From contig JAHRVJ010000119.1 in the NCBI GenBank assembly GCA_019090765.1, positions 1 through 6,648 of the forward strand: DNA of 6,648 nt, in the 5' to 3' direction. The translations under genes were made by a program, and so were the position numbers. This DNA is from Ilumatobacteraceae bacterium (GTDB taxonomy: Bacteria; Actinomycetota; Acidimicrobiia; Acidimicrobiales; Ilumatobacteraceae). A model generated the notes under the pieces. That model ran no database searches. It worked only from the letters and a program-made list of their open reading frames with translations, and was not told where the DNA came from. Below are positions 1 through 6,561 of this stretch, one piece after another (within the stretch, counting starts at the first letter, position 1; every line of letters begins with the position of its first letter).

Positions 1-1503
1 GGCACTGTTACCGGCGCGTACACCCTCCGCGATGGTTTGGTTTGGAGCGACGGAGAAGCCCTGACCGCCGATGACGTCAAGTGGACATTTGATGCACTGA
101 TGGCCACCGACGGTGAAGATGCTGACGGCAACCCGAACTACATCTACCTCCTGGGTGATCGAAACGGTTACGAGACGATCATCGACTTCACAGTCGACAG
201 CCCGACGAGTTTCAGTATCACCTGGTCGGAGTTCTTCGCTGGCTATCCGTCTTTGCTTCAGGAGATCTACCCAATGCACCAGTTCCCGGCAGACCCGGCT
301 GAAGCTGCTGCTGCGCTGAACGAGGCGCTCCCCGAGTGGAGCGTGGACGGAACAGTCATCGCCTCATCTGGCCCGATGATCTTTGATTCGTGGCAGAAGG
401 GTGTTCAAATGAACCTCGTCCGCAACGACAACTATTTCGGCTCCAACAGCCCCGACGCCAAGAACGATGGCCTTGCTTATGTCGACGGTGTCCAGATCAA
501 CTTCGTGACCGACACCGACGCGCAAATCAATGCGCTGAAGGCAAAGGAAGCGCAGATCATCATGACCCAGCCGCAGCTGGCATTTGAGGAACTCGCAACG
601 AGCGAGGACTTCACCGTCGCTTCAACTGCTGGCCCTGTGTTCGAGCACTGGGGTCTGAACATGAACAACGCCCACCTCGCCAAGCCCGCTGTGCGTGAGG
701 CCCTCGCCTTCGCAATGAACAAGGCAGAAGTAATGACTGGGCTCTACACGCCGCTATTTGGCGACACCTTGCCAGCTGATGGCCTTGGTAATACCTACTG
801 GATGTCAAACCAGCCGACTTACGAGAACCATGCTGGCGATGCCGGATATGGCGCTGGTGATGTTGCGTCTGCTGGAGCTGCGCTTGAGAGTGCTGGCTAT
901 GCCCTTAACTCTGACGGCGTCTATGAGCACCCCGAAGATGGCGTGCTGTCGCTGCGAGTCGGAACCACAGGCGGTAACCGTCTGCGCGAGATCCAAGAGG
1001 AGCTCATTCAGGCTCAGATGAAAGAAGCCGGCATCGAGATTGTCATCGACAATGTCGAAGGTGGGGCTTACTTCAGTGAGGTTCCCTTCTCCGAGGGCTC
1101 GATCGCTTGCTCGACAAGTGGCGGAGCCGAAGGTAACTGCGACATCTGGGACATCACCCAGTTTGCTTGGGTCGGTGGCCCATGGCCAGGCGGCATGACC
1201 TCTTCCTACGCTGCCGGAGGCGAGAACAACCCGTACGGGTTCGCCAACGACGACTTCGAAGCGAAATCTGGTGTCTGCGACGCGACTGTTGACGACACCG
1301 AGCGTGCAGCTTGCTACAACGAGCTGGACCGCTATGTGACCACCCTGGAGGTCGACGCTGAGACGGGGCTGTTCATGCTCCCGCTGACTCAGAAGCCGTC
1401 GTTCTATGGTTACACAGACACGCTTGCGCAAGCTGGTGTTGCTCCCGACGCTGATGACGCCGGGCCGTTGACCAACGTTGGTGACTTCAAGTTCGCCGGC
1501 TGA
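1..1503 (+). CDS. Peptide ABC transporter substrate-binding protein, family 5 (5' partial)
   Basis: This is the extracellular ligand-binding component of an Opp/Dpp-type importer. The reading frame is open from base 1, so the true start, signal peptide and any lipobox lie upstream; 500 residues are visible against a usual 530-600. The visible N-terminus has the family hallmark around residues 10-34 (LRDGLVWSDGEALTADDV), normally about 80-100 residues into the precursor. The C-terminal lobe has the W390/GGPWPGG segment followed by an asparagine- and glycine-rich stretch, matching the usual ligand-site region of SBP_bac_5 proteins. Four cysteines form two close pairs (fragment residues 370/380 and 426/438), plausible disulfides in an exported protein. 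The protein ends in TGA, followed by a strong hairpin, then the permease genes. A peptide ligand is inferred from family and from the two-ATPase operon; nickel or sugar ligands are not excluded. Confidence 0.93.
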   Translation, partial: GTVTGAYTLRDGLVWSDGEALTADDVKWTFDALMATDGEDADGNPNYIYLLGDRNGYETIIDFTVDSPTSFSITWSEFFAGYPSLLQEIYPMHQFPADPAEAAAALNEALPEWSVDGTVIASSGPMIFDSWQKGVQMNLVRNDNYFGSNSPDAKNDGLAYVDGVQINFVTDTDAQINALKAKEAQIIMTQPQLAFEELATSEDFTVASTAGPVFEHWGLNMNNAHLAKPAVREALAFAMNKAEVMTGLYTPLFGDTLPADGLGNTYWMSNQPTYENHAGDAGYGAGDVASAGAALESAGYALNSDGVYEHPEDGVLSLRVGTTGGNRLREIQEELIQAQMKEAGIEIVIDNVEGGAYFSEVPFSEGSIACSTSGGAEGNCDIWDITQFAWVGGPWPGGMTSSYAAGGENNPYGFANDDFEAKSGVCDATVDDTERAACYNELDRYVTTLEVDAETGLFMLPLTQKPSFYGYTDTLAQAGVAPDADDAGPLTNVGDFKFAG

Positions 1504-1534
1504 GTAACGGCGCTGAACACCTTTAGTTCCATTT

Positions 1535-1580
1535 GATGGTACGAACGGGGCCTCGCTAAAGCGGGGTCCCGTTCGCCATC
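1535..1580 (+). terminator. Strong hairpin after the binding-protein gene (attenuating terminator or mRNA stabiliser)
   Basis: Bases 1542-1556 pair with 1561-1575 around a TAAA tetraloop: 15 consecutive pairs, two of them G-T wobbles. After a 2-nt bulge (TA, 1540-1541) a further GATGG/CCATC stem (1535-1539 with 1576-1580) extends it. No T-tract follows, so it is not a classical intrinsic terminator, although actinobacterial terminators often lack one. A hairpin between a binding-protein gene and its permease genes commonly lowers downstream expression or protects the 3' end of the binding-protein mRNA, giving excess binding protein. That role is inferred here. Confidence 0.6.
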
Positions 1581-1582
1581 TA

Positions 1583-1600
1583 GGAACCATCCGTGGTTCC
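1583..1600 (+). promoter_or_regulatory. Second hairpin, able to compete with the larger one
   Basis: GGAACCA (1583-1589) pairs perfectly with TGGTTCC (1594-1600) around a TCCG tetraloop. The left arm GGAAC (1583-1587) could instead pair with GTTCC at 1526-1530 and so lengthen the base of the large hairpin. The two pairings exclude each other, as in attenuator-type leaders. No regulatory ligand or leader peptide is evident. Confidence 0.4.
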
Positions 1601-1665
1601 ATTGACACCGGCTTTAAGATTTTTCGACGCCGTCGCCTACGCTCTCGCCCGAGGTCCAATCCCTA

Positions 1666-2622
1666 GTGTTCGCTTACATCGTCAGACGCCTTCTCGCAAC
1701 GGTTCCGTTGCTGATGATCGCGCTCTACGCAGTCCACGTGGGGATCTCGCTGACGACCGACCCTCGTGCCGACTTCTACCTTTGCCTCCCGCGCTGTCAA
1801 GATGGCTTCGACACCATCACTGAGGCTTACAACCTTGATGTCAATGTCTGGTTGCGTCCATTCACATGGTTTGCCAGTTTGCTTCAAGGCGAACTCGGAG
1901 AATCGTCATCGATCGGCGAGCCGGTTGGCGAGGTACTTCGGTCGCGTGGCTGGAACACTGCGCTCATAGCGGTTCCCGCTTTTGTAATCAGCGCCGTATT
2001 CGCCCTCCTGCTCTCGGTGTATTCGGCGAGACACCAGTACTCCAAGGGCGACTACTTCTTCACCGGTCTCGCATTCTTCGGCCTGGCCTTTCCCTCGTTC
2101 GTCTTGGCCTTGATCATCCAGAACGTGTTCGGCGTTCAGCTGGAGAACTGGTTCGGAATCAAGCCTTTCAACACCGGCCGCAAGACCGGCACAAACCCGC
2201 TGGAGATACTTCGTGACATCACGTTGCCGGTGATGTCGCTGTCGATCTTGTTCATCTCAGCCGACAGCCGATTCGGGCGGGCATCGATGTTGGAAACCCT
2301 CAATCAGGATTACATCCGCACCGCCCGAGCGAAGGGCCTCCCAGAGCGACGGGTGGTTTGGAAACATGCTCTGCGAAACGCACTGATCCCCTTGGTGACC
2401 CTTTGGGCGCTCAACTTTTCGGTGCTGCTTGGCGGTTCGGTTGTCACGGAGTCGATCTTCTCGTGGCCCGGATTGGGCCCGGCCTTTATCAGGGGGTTGT
2501 TCGACGCGGACATCGACCTGATCCTGGGGATCGTTCTCCTGACCGGAATGTTCACGGTCTTCTTTAACCTGGTGGCGGACATCATGTATGGCGTGCTCGA
2601 CCCGCGGATTCGGTTGGACTGA
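1666..2622 (+). CDS. Peptide ABC transporter permease, DppB/OppB family
   Basis: This inner-membrane subunit is one half of the peptide translocation channel. It has 318 residues, normal for the family (about 305-340). It starts with the typical MFAYIVRRLLATVP opening and one membrane helix (about 9-29), then a long external loop, then five more helices (about 98-119, 132-152, 184-200, 239-258, 285-308). The cytoplasmic EAA loop that docks on the ATPase is at about 216-243 (YIRTARAKGL...HALRNALIPL). The C-terminus has the family ending LDPRIRLD. The start is GTG at 1666, with GAGG at 1651-1654, a rather long 11 nt upstream. The external loop has C40 and C44 in a CLPRC motif, a possible local disulfide. 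The stop TGA overlaps the next ATG by one base, indicating translational coupling. The partner is the 2622-3623 permease. Confidence 0.95.
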   Translation: MFAYIVRRLLATVPLLMIALYAVHVGISLTTDPRADFYLCLPRCQDGFDTITEAYNLDVNVWLRPFTWFASLLQGELGESSSIGEPVGEVLRSRGWNTALIAVPAFVISAVFALLLSVYSARHQYSKGDYFFTGLAFFGLAFPSFVLALIIQNVFGVQLENWFGIKPFNTGRKTGTNPLEILRDITLPVMSLSILFISADSRFGRASMLETLNQDYIRTARAKGLPERRVVWKHALRNALIPLVTLWALNFSVLLGGSVVTESIFSWPGLGPAFIRGLFDADIDLILGIVLLTGMFTVFFNLVADIMYGVLDPRIRLD

Positions 2623-3623
2623 TGGACGAAGGATCAGACTTTGACGTTCCTGAGGCATCGGACCGCAGCGAGGAGGCGGTTCCGCTCTTTTCGGTGGGCG
2701 AAGTAGAAGGTTTCTCTGCTGAGGATGCTGCCCATTACGCCTCCGATGAACTCGAGGGGCTTTCCGATGCCCCCAAGTCGTTCGGCCGGCTGGCATGGAC
2801 TCGTTTCCGGCACCACCGCCTCGCGCTGCTAGGTGGTATCGGTCTCGTATCGATCGTGCTGATGTTCATCGTTGGGCCGATGCTCAGCGACTACACCTTC
2901 GACCAATACGATGTCGCCGATCGCCTTCTCGGCCCTTCTCGTGACCACTGGTTCGGCACCGACGAGATCGGACGCGACCTCTTCGTGCGCACTGCACAGG
3001 GTGGCCTCTATTCGTTGAGGATCGGTCTCATCGCGGCTGTCGTTGCCACCATTGCCGGAACCTTGCTAGGAGCCGTCGCGGCGTACTTCGGAGGTTGGAC
3101 CGACGGGTTCATATCTCAGCTCATCAACTTGTTGTTGATCGTGCCCGCGTTGATTGTGCTGTCAGTATTCTCGCTCTACTTCGGCGGAGACGCCAACCGG
3201 CTCGCAATGGTGCTGGCGTTCCTTCTGTGGACTCGAATTGCACGCGTCGTTCGCGGAGTAGTGCTGTCGATCAAGGAGCAGGAGTACATCATGGCGGCAC
3301 GCGCGTCGGGGGCTTCTCATGCCCGAGTGATATTTCGGCATGTGCTGCCGAACGTGATTGGCCCCGTTGTTGTTGAAGTCACCTTGTTGCTCGGCACGGT
3401 CATCGTGCTGGAGAGCACGCTGTCGTTCCTTGGGCTGGGCGTGCAACCTCCGAACGCCTCACTCGGCACACTTGTTGCCGAAGCGAAGGGCAGCATCGAC
3501 GACGATCCGTTGCGCGTGTTAACTCCCGGCATGTTCATCGTGCTGATCGTGTTGTGTGTGAACTTCCTCGGTGATGGGCTACGCGACGCTCTTGACCCTC
3601 GTTCGAGGAATGAGCGGAACTGA
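2622..3623 (+). CDS. Peptide ABC transporter permease, DppC/OppC family, with acidic N-terminal extension
   Basis: This is the second channel subunit, 333 residues against a usual 280-310. Residues about 54-105 resemble the OppC N-terminal domain (FGRLAWTRFRHHR, then the first helix at about 67-88). The family motif HWFGTDEIGRDLFVR is at about 109-123. The EAA loop is at about 221-249 (EYIMAARASGAS...RHVLPNVIGP), followed by LESTLSFLGLGVQPP and the C-terminal GDGLRDALDPR. The extra length is a highly acidic cytoplasmic tail: 16 Asp/Glu and only one Arg/Lys in the first 50 residues. ATG at 2622 lies inside the previous stop codon, with no clear Shine-Dalgarno sequence, so translation is probably coupled. 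The tail is in frame with the rest; its function is unknown, and a shorter protein from an internal start cannot be excluded. Confidence 0.95.
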   Translation: MDEGSDFDVPEASDRSEEAVPLFSVGEVEGFSAEDAAHYASDELEGLSDAPKSFGRLAWTRFRHHRLALLGGIGLVSIVLMFIVGPMLSDYTFDQYDVADRLLGPSRDHWFGTDEIGRDLFVRTAQGGLYSLRIGLIAAVVATIAGTLLGAVAAYFGGWTDGFISQLINLLLIVPALIVLSVFSLYFGGDANRLAMVLAFLLWTRIARVVRGVVLSIKEQEYIMAARASGASHARVIFRHVLPNVIGPVVVEVTLLLGTVIVLESTLSFLGLGVQPPNASLGTLVAEAKGSIDDDPLRVLTPGMFIVLIVLCVNFLGDGLRDALDPRSRNERN

Positions 3624-3624
3624 G

Positions 3625-4617
3625 ATGAGTGAGCCGTTGCTCAAGGTTGACGACATGTCGGTCAGCTTCAAGACCGACGCGGGCGATGTTCGCGCCGTAA
3701 GCAATGTCAGCTTCGAGATCAGCCCCGGTGAGGTGCTCGCGGTGGTGGGCGAGTCAGGCTCCGGTAAGTCGGTCACGGCGCTGGCCTTGATGCGCCTACA
3801 CCCCAAGAACACCGAAACTACCGGTCAAGTCATGTTCGATGGGATGAACTTGCTTGATCTCCCCGAGCCGCAAATCCGCTCGATTCGCGGACGCGACATT
3901 GCAATGATCTTCCAGGATCCGATGACCGCACTGAACCCTGTATTCAGCGTTGGTGAGCAGATCGTCGAGGCGATCCGCATTCATAACGACGTTTCGAAGG
4001 CGGATGCGTGGGCCAAGGTTGTCGATCTGTTGCAGTTGGTGGGGGTGCCGGAGCCTAAGCAGCGGGCCGCCCAGTACCCGCATGAGTATTCGGGCGGAAT
4101 GCGTCAGCGGGCGATGATCGCGATGGCGATCTGCAATGATCCCAAGCTGCTCATTGCCGACGAACCGACCACTGCGCTTGACGTCACTGTGCAGGCGCAG
4201 GTGATGGAGGTTTTGCATGATGTCCAGGAGGCCACCGGCTCGGCGATGATGCTGATCACACACGATCTCGGCCTGGTCGCTGGATCGGCCGATCGGGTGC
4301 AGGTGATGTATGCGAGCCGTCTGATGGAACGCGGCTCGACAGATGAAATCTTCTACGAGTCGCGCAACCCTTACACCCGTGCGCTGCTTGCCTCCATTCC
4401 CGATCTTGAGTCAGTCAAAGACAAGCTCGATTCGATTCCCGGAAATCCGCCGAGCTTGCTGAACCCACCGTCGGGTTGCGCCTTTCGCCCCCGTTGCTCG
4501 ATGTCTGTTCCGCAGTGTGCGGAGGCAGTTCCTGAGTTGGTTGCTTTCGGTGGTAACCACGCCAGTCGCTGTCACCTCGCAACCGAGATCGACATCACAA
4601 CCGGAGTAAACGCATGA
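3625..4617 (+). CDS. Peptide ABC transporter ATP-binding protein, DppD/OppD family
   Basis: This cytoplasmic nucleotide-binding subunit powers peptide import together with the next gene product. It has 330 residues, normal for the family. Walker A is GESGSGKS (42-49), Q-loop FQDPMTALNP (96-105), signature YSGGMRQR (155-162), Walker B LLIADEP (175-181) with catalytic E180, D-loop ALD (184-186) and H-loop THD with H213. The C-terminal oligopeptide-transporter extension contains NPPSGCAFRPRC and cysteines 285, 291, 298 and 316, the arrangement that ligates a [4Fe-4S] cluster in studied DppD/OppD proteins. ATG at 3625 is preferred: it is one base after the permease stop, gives the usual MSEPLLKV opening and has GCGGAA at 3614-3619. 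In-frame ATGs at 3571, 3574 and 3610 would overlap the permease, and the one at 3610 has GAGG too close. Confidence 0.96.
   Translation: MSEPLLKVDDMSVSFKTDAGDVRAVSNVSFEISPGEVLAVVGESGSGKSVTALALMRLHPKNTETTGQVMFDGMNLLDLPEPQIRSIRGRDIAMIFQDPMTALNPVFSVGEQIVEAIRIHNDVSKADAWAKVVDLLQLVGVPEPKQRAAQYPHEYSGGMRQRAMIAMAICNDPKLLIADEPTTALDVTVQAQVMEVLHDVQEATGSAMMLITHDLGLVAGSADRVQVMYASRLMERGSTDEIFYESRNPYTRALLASIPDLESVKDKLDSIPGNPPSLLNPPSGCAFRPRCSMSVPQCAEAVPELVAFGGNHASRCHLATEIDITTGVNA
4603..4606 (+). promoter_or_regulatory. Ribosome binding site for the second ATPase gene
   Basis: GGAG lies 7 nt upstream of the ATG at 4614 and inside the end of the preceding gene. Spacing is ideal and supports 4614 as the start, which overlaps the previous stop as ATGA. 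Confidence 0.65.
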
Positions 4618-5714
4618 GCCCTGATGCAGCGGCTGACGTGACGGCATACGACTCTGGGGCGCTTGACGATATTCGTGCCGATGAGCCACTGTTGAAGGTT
4701 CGCGATTTGGTCAAGGAGTTTCCGATTCGCGCGGGCGTGTTCCGCCGCCAGATTGGCCAAGTACAGGCCGTAACTGGGGTGAGCTTCGACTTGTACCCGA
4801 TGGAGACGCTCGGCATCGTGGGAGAGTCTGGATGCGGCAAGAGCACTCTCGGACGATCGTTGCTTCGTCTCTTGGAACCCACCTCTGGAACCGTGACATT
4901 TGGTACCGAAGACGTGACGGCAGCATCGAAACACCGGCTACGTGAGCTGCGCAGTGACCTGCAAATGGTGTTTCAGGATCCTTACGCCTCGTTGAACCCT
5001 CGACTTCCGATTCGTGACATCGTTGGTGAGCCGATGCAGATTCATGGCGTTCCGAAGAAGGAGGCTCGCGAACGTGTCGGCGATCTGCTGCAGCGTGTTG
5101 GCCTGCTCCCCGAACACGGCAATCGTTATCCGCACGAGTTTTCTGGCGGTCAGCGTCAGCGAATCGGAATTGCCCGTTCCTTGGCGTTGCGTCCGAAGGT
5201 GATCGTTCTTGATGAACCGGTGTCGGCCCTCGATGTCAGCATCCAAGCCCAGGTACTCAACCTGCTTGATGAGATCCAAACCGAGTACGAACTCAGCTTC
5301 ATCTTTATCGCTCACGATCTTTCCGTCGTCCGCCACACCAGCGACCGTGTGGCCGTGATGTACCTGGGGCGAATTGTCGAAACTGCGAATCGTCAGGATC
5401 TATACGAATCGCCGGCCCACCCGTACTCGCAGTCGTTGCTGTCGTCGGTCCCCATAGCCGACCCGCGTCGCGAACGTTCCCGCAAGCGAATTCTGTTGCA
5501 GGGCGACGTACCGAGCCCGGCTAACCCGCCGTCGGGGTGCAGGTTCCATACACGGTGCCCAATCGTGCAGGAACGTTGCAAGCAGGAACAACCCAAGCTG
5601 CAACAGATTGCGGTTGGCCATCAGGTCGCCTGCCACTTTGCCCTGCAGCCGGGGGAGACCTTGCTGGAGCGGACAGAACAGCTCGGACGCGGGGCCCAAG
5701 TCGCTTCGAGTTGA
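4614..5714 (+). CDS. Peptide ABC transporter ATP-binding protein, DppF/OppF family
   Basis: This is the second ATPase, expected to form a heterodimer with the 3625-4617 product under the two permeases. It has 366 residues, slightly above the usual 310-350 because of about 23 extra N-terminal and some C-terminal residues. Walker A is GESGCGKST (70-78; the Cys is typical of OppF), Q-loop FQDPYASLNP (120-129), signature FSGGQRQR (176-183), Walker B VIVLDEP (196-202) with E201, D-loop ALD (205-207) and H-loop AHD with H234. The segment FPIRAGVFRRQIGQVQAV (36-53) is the OppF-type insertion before Walker A. The C-terminal extension has NPPSGCRFHTRC and cysteines 309, 315, 322 and 340, again an Fe-S-like set. 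Both ATPases look catalytically intact. The start overlaps the previous stop by 4 nt with a good ribosome site. Confidence 0.96.
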   Translation: MSPDAAADVTAYDSGALDDIRADEPLLKVRDLVKEFPIRAGVFRRQIGQVQAVTGVSFDLYPMETLGIVGESGCGKSTLGRSLLRLLEPTSGTVTFGTEDVTAASKHRLRELRSDLQMVFQDPYASLNPRLPIRDIVGEPMQIHGVPKKEARERVGDLLQRVGLLPEHGNRYPHEFSGGQRQRIGIARSLALRPKVIVLDEPVSALDVSIQAQVLNLLDEIQTEYELSFIFIAHDLSVVRHTSDRVAVMYLGRIVETANRQDLYESPAHPYSQSLLSSVPIADPRRERSRKRILLQGDVPSPANPPSGCRFHTRCPIVQERCKQEQPKLQQIAVGHQVACHFALQPGETLLERTEQLGRGAQVASS

Positions 5715-6269
5715 TTGGCTGTTAACGCGTTGACGAACCAAACAGCTGCTGAAGCGGTGACGCTGCATTCTTCTTGGCGGGGGATGGTCGCGACGGCGGC
5801 TGCTGCCACGGTGGTGTTGTTCGGCGGATGTTGGGCGGTGGCGAGCGCAGGCTGGAAGACTGTTCCGACGCTGGTGCTGCTGTTCGGATTGTTCCTCAGT
5901 GTGATTGCGCTGTTCGACTACCCAATCGCCTCTACGTTTAGCTCAGAGCAGGTTGTTCGCAGGATGGTTCTGCGTCGACAACGGATCAGCTGGACTCGCA
6001 TCGATCAGCTCTCACGAACCCGGCCAGCGTTAACTGCTCGCTGGCGTGGTCTCGCGCCCGGCGGGCTGGTAGCGGTGGTGGGCCGCCGTCGGTACTTGCT
6101 TGTTGATCAGTGCGAATCGCTCGACGAACTTCGCCAGATTGAACGGCTACTTGGAGAGGGTCGGGACGAACTTGACCTCGATGGTCTGCCACGGCCTGGC
6201 GAGGAAACCGAACCAACTTGGCTATATAGACGCGCGAAGTGGGCACCAGACGGTGTCCGATCCCGCTAG
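5715..6269 (+). CDS. Two-helix membrane protein with probable bacterial PH-like domain
   Basis: The function is not known. Two hydrophobic helices (about 24-45 and 49-67, counted from the TTG start) form a hairpin, followed by DYPIASTF and an arginine-rich segment containing VVRRMVLRRQRISWTRIDQL (80-99). That pattern, a beta-strand basic patch then I-S/P-W-x-x-I, is typical of the small PH-like domains in actinobacterial membrane proteins; the domain would span about 70-145 and face the cytoplasm. The tail (150-184) is charged. The start is uncertain: TTG at 5715 directly abuts the ATPase stop and lacks a clear ribosome site; GTG at 5757 and ATG at 5784 are in-frame alternatives, both keeping the two helices. 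Position and strand suggest co-transcription with the importer, but nothing links it functionally to peptide uptake. Confidence 0.72.
   Translation: MAVNALTNQTAAEAVTLHSSWRGMVATAAAATVVLFGGCWAVASAGWKTVPTLVLLFGLFLSVIALFDYPIASTFSSEQVVRRMVLRRQRISWTRIDQLSRTRPALTARWRGLAPGGLVAVVGRRRYLLVDQCESLDELRQIERLLGEGRDELDLDGLPRPGEETEPTWLYRRAKWAPDGVRSR
6242..6260 (+). repeat. Imperfect direct repeat, copy 1 (upstream of secG)
   Basis: The 19-mer GGCACCAGACGGTGTCCGA matches the copy at 6532-6550 at 16 of 19 positions. Similarity continues weakly on both sides if small gaps are allowed (CGCGAAG versus CGCAAG upstream, TCCC versus GACCC downstream). This copy lies at the end of the PH-like gene and ends 20 nt before the secG GTG start. 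Role unknown. Confidence 0.4.
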
Positions 6270-6272
6270 AAT
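6267..6272 (+). promoter_or_regulatory. Probable -10 element for a leaderless secG transcript
   Basis: TAGAAT matches the -10 consensus TATAAT at 5 of 6 positions. Only 8 nt separate it from GTG at 6281, so transcription would begin at or within a base or two of that codon. No Shine-Dalgarno sequence is present, which fits leaderless translation, common in Actinobacteria. The first three bases of the element are also the stop codon of the preceding gene. No convincing -35 box is seen at the expected distance. Confidence 0.5.
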
Positions 6273-6280
6273 CGCAAATC

Positions 6281-6523
6281 GTGCGTGACGTCATGCTTTA
6301 CATAACCCTCGTGCTCAACGTGGTGTCTATGGGTGCCCTTATCGCTGGCATTCTGATGCACAGCGGGCGCGGTGGCGGCCTGTCGGACATGTTCGGCGGA
6401 GGCGGCGGAGCAGCGCTTGGCTCCACAGCTGCCGAGCGCAACCTGAACCGCATCACGTTCGTGTTCTCGCTGGTCTGGATCTTCACGCTTGTAGCGTTGA
6501 CTTTCCTCTACCCGGCGGTGTAG
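6281..6523 (+). CDS. secG: Protein translocase subunit SecG
   Basis: SecG is the small non-essential subunit of the SecYEG translocon; it assists SecA-driven export through the cytoplasmic membrane. The 80-residue product has two membrane helices (about 6-26 and 57-77) joined by a glycine-rich loop, HSGRGGGLSDMFGGGGG (27-43), then A44/L46/G47/S48 and ERNLNR (52-57), the standard actinobacterial SecG layout. GTG at 6281 is chosen because of the -10 element 8 nt upstream; ATG at 6293 would give 76 residues, and an ATG at 6239 would run back into the PH-like gene. It probably has its own promoter despite lying 11 nt after that gene. A tRNA-Leu gene follows. Confidence 0.92.
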   Translation: MRDVMLYITLVLNVVSMGALIAGILMHSGRGGGLSDMFGGGGGAALGSTAAERNLNRITFVFSLVWIFTLVALTFLYPAV

Positions 6524-6531
6524 CCGCAAGA

Positions 6532-6550
6532 GGCACCAGATAGGGTCCGA
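6532..6550 (+). repeat. Imperfect direct repeat, copy 2 (between secG and tRNA-Leu)
   Basis: GGCACCAGATAGGGTCCGA matches copy 1 at 16 of 19 positions and lies 9 nt after the secG stop. It overlaps TAGGGT (6541-6546), a weak candidate -10 (TANNNT) for the tRNA gene. It also overlaps a small GGGTC/GACCC hairpin (6543-6547 with 6551-6555, three-base loop). Role unknown. Confidence 0.4.
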
Positions 6551-6561
6551 GACCCAACCAC

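Noticed and set aside
1602..1620. TTGACA (1602-1607) followed by TAAGAT (1615-1620) as a promoter for the permease genes
   Set aside because: The spacing is only 7 nt instead of 16-18, and no -10-like hexamer lies at the proper distance from TTGACA.
805..1659. A 284-residue open frame on the minus strand opposite the binding-protein gene
   Set aside because: It lies entirely opposite well-supported coding sequence, is rich in Arg and low-complexity stretches, and resembles no protein I know. Long antisense frames are expected in GC-rich genes with biased third positions.
2257..2796. A 179-residue minus-strand frame spanning the permease junction
   Set aside because: It is antisense to both permeases, with an Arg/Pro/Gln-rich composition typical of a shadow frame and no ribosome site or domain.
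3571..3624. Longer N-terminus for the first ATPase (ATG at 3571, 3574 or 3610)
   Set aside because: The extra residues overlap permease coding sequence, do not resemble family N-termini, and the start at 3610 has its purine run immediately adjacent.
6223..6228. TATATA as a secG -10 box
   Set aside because: It lies about 50 nt before the start with no -35 partner; TAGAAT at 6267 is better placed.
6543..6555. GGGTC-CGA-GACCC as a secG terminator
   Set aside because: It has only five pairs with a three-base loop and no T-tract. It is too weak to call; transcription may simply run into the tRNA.
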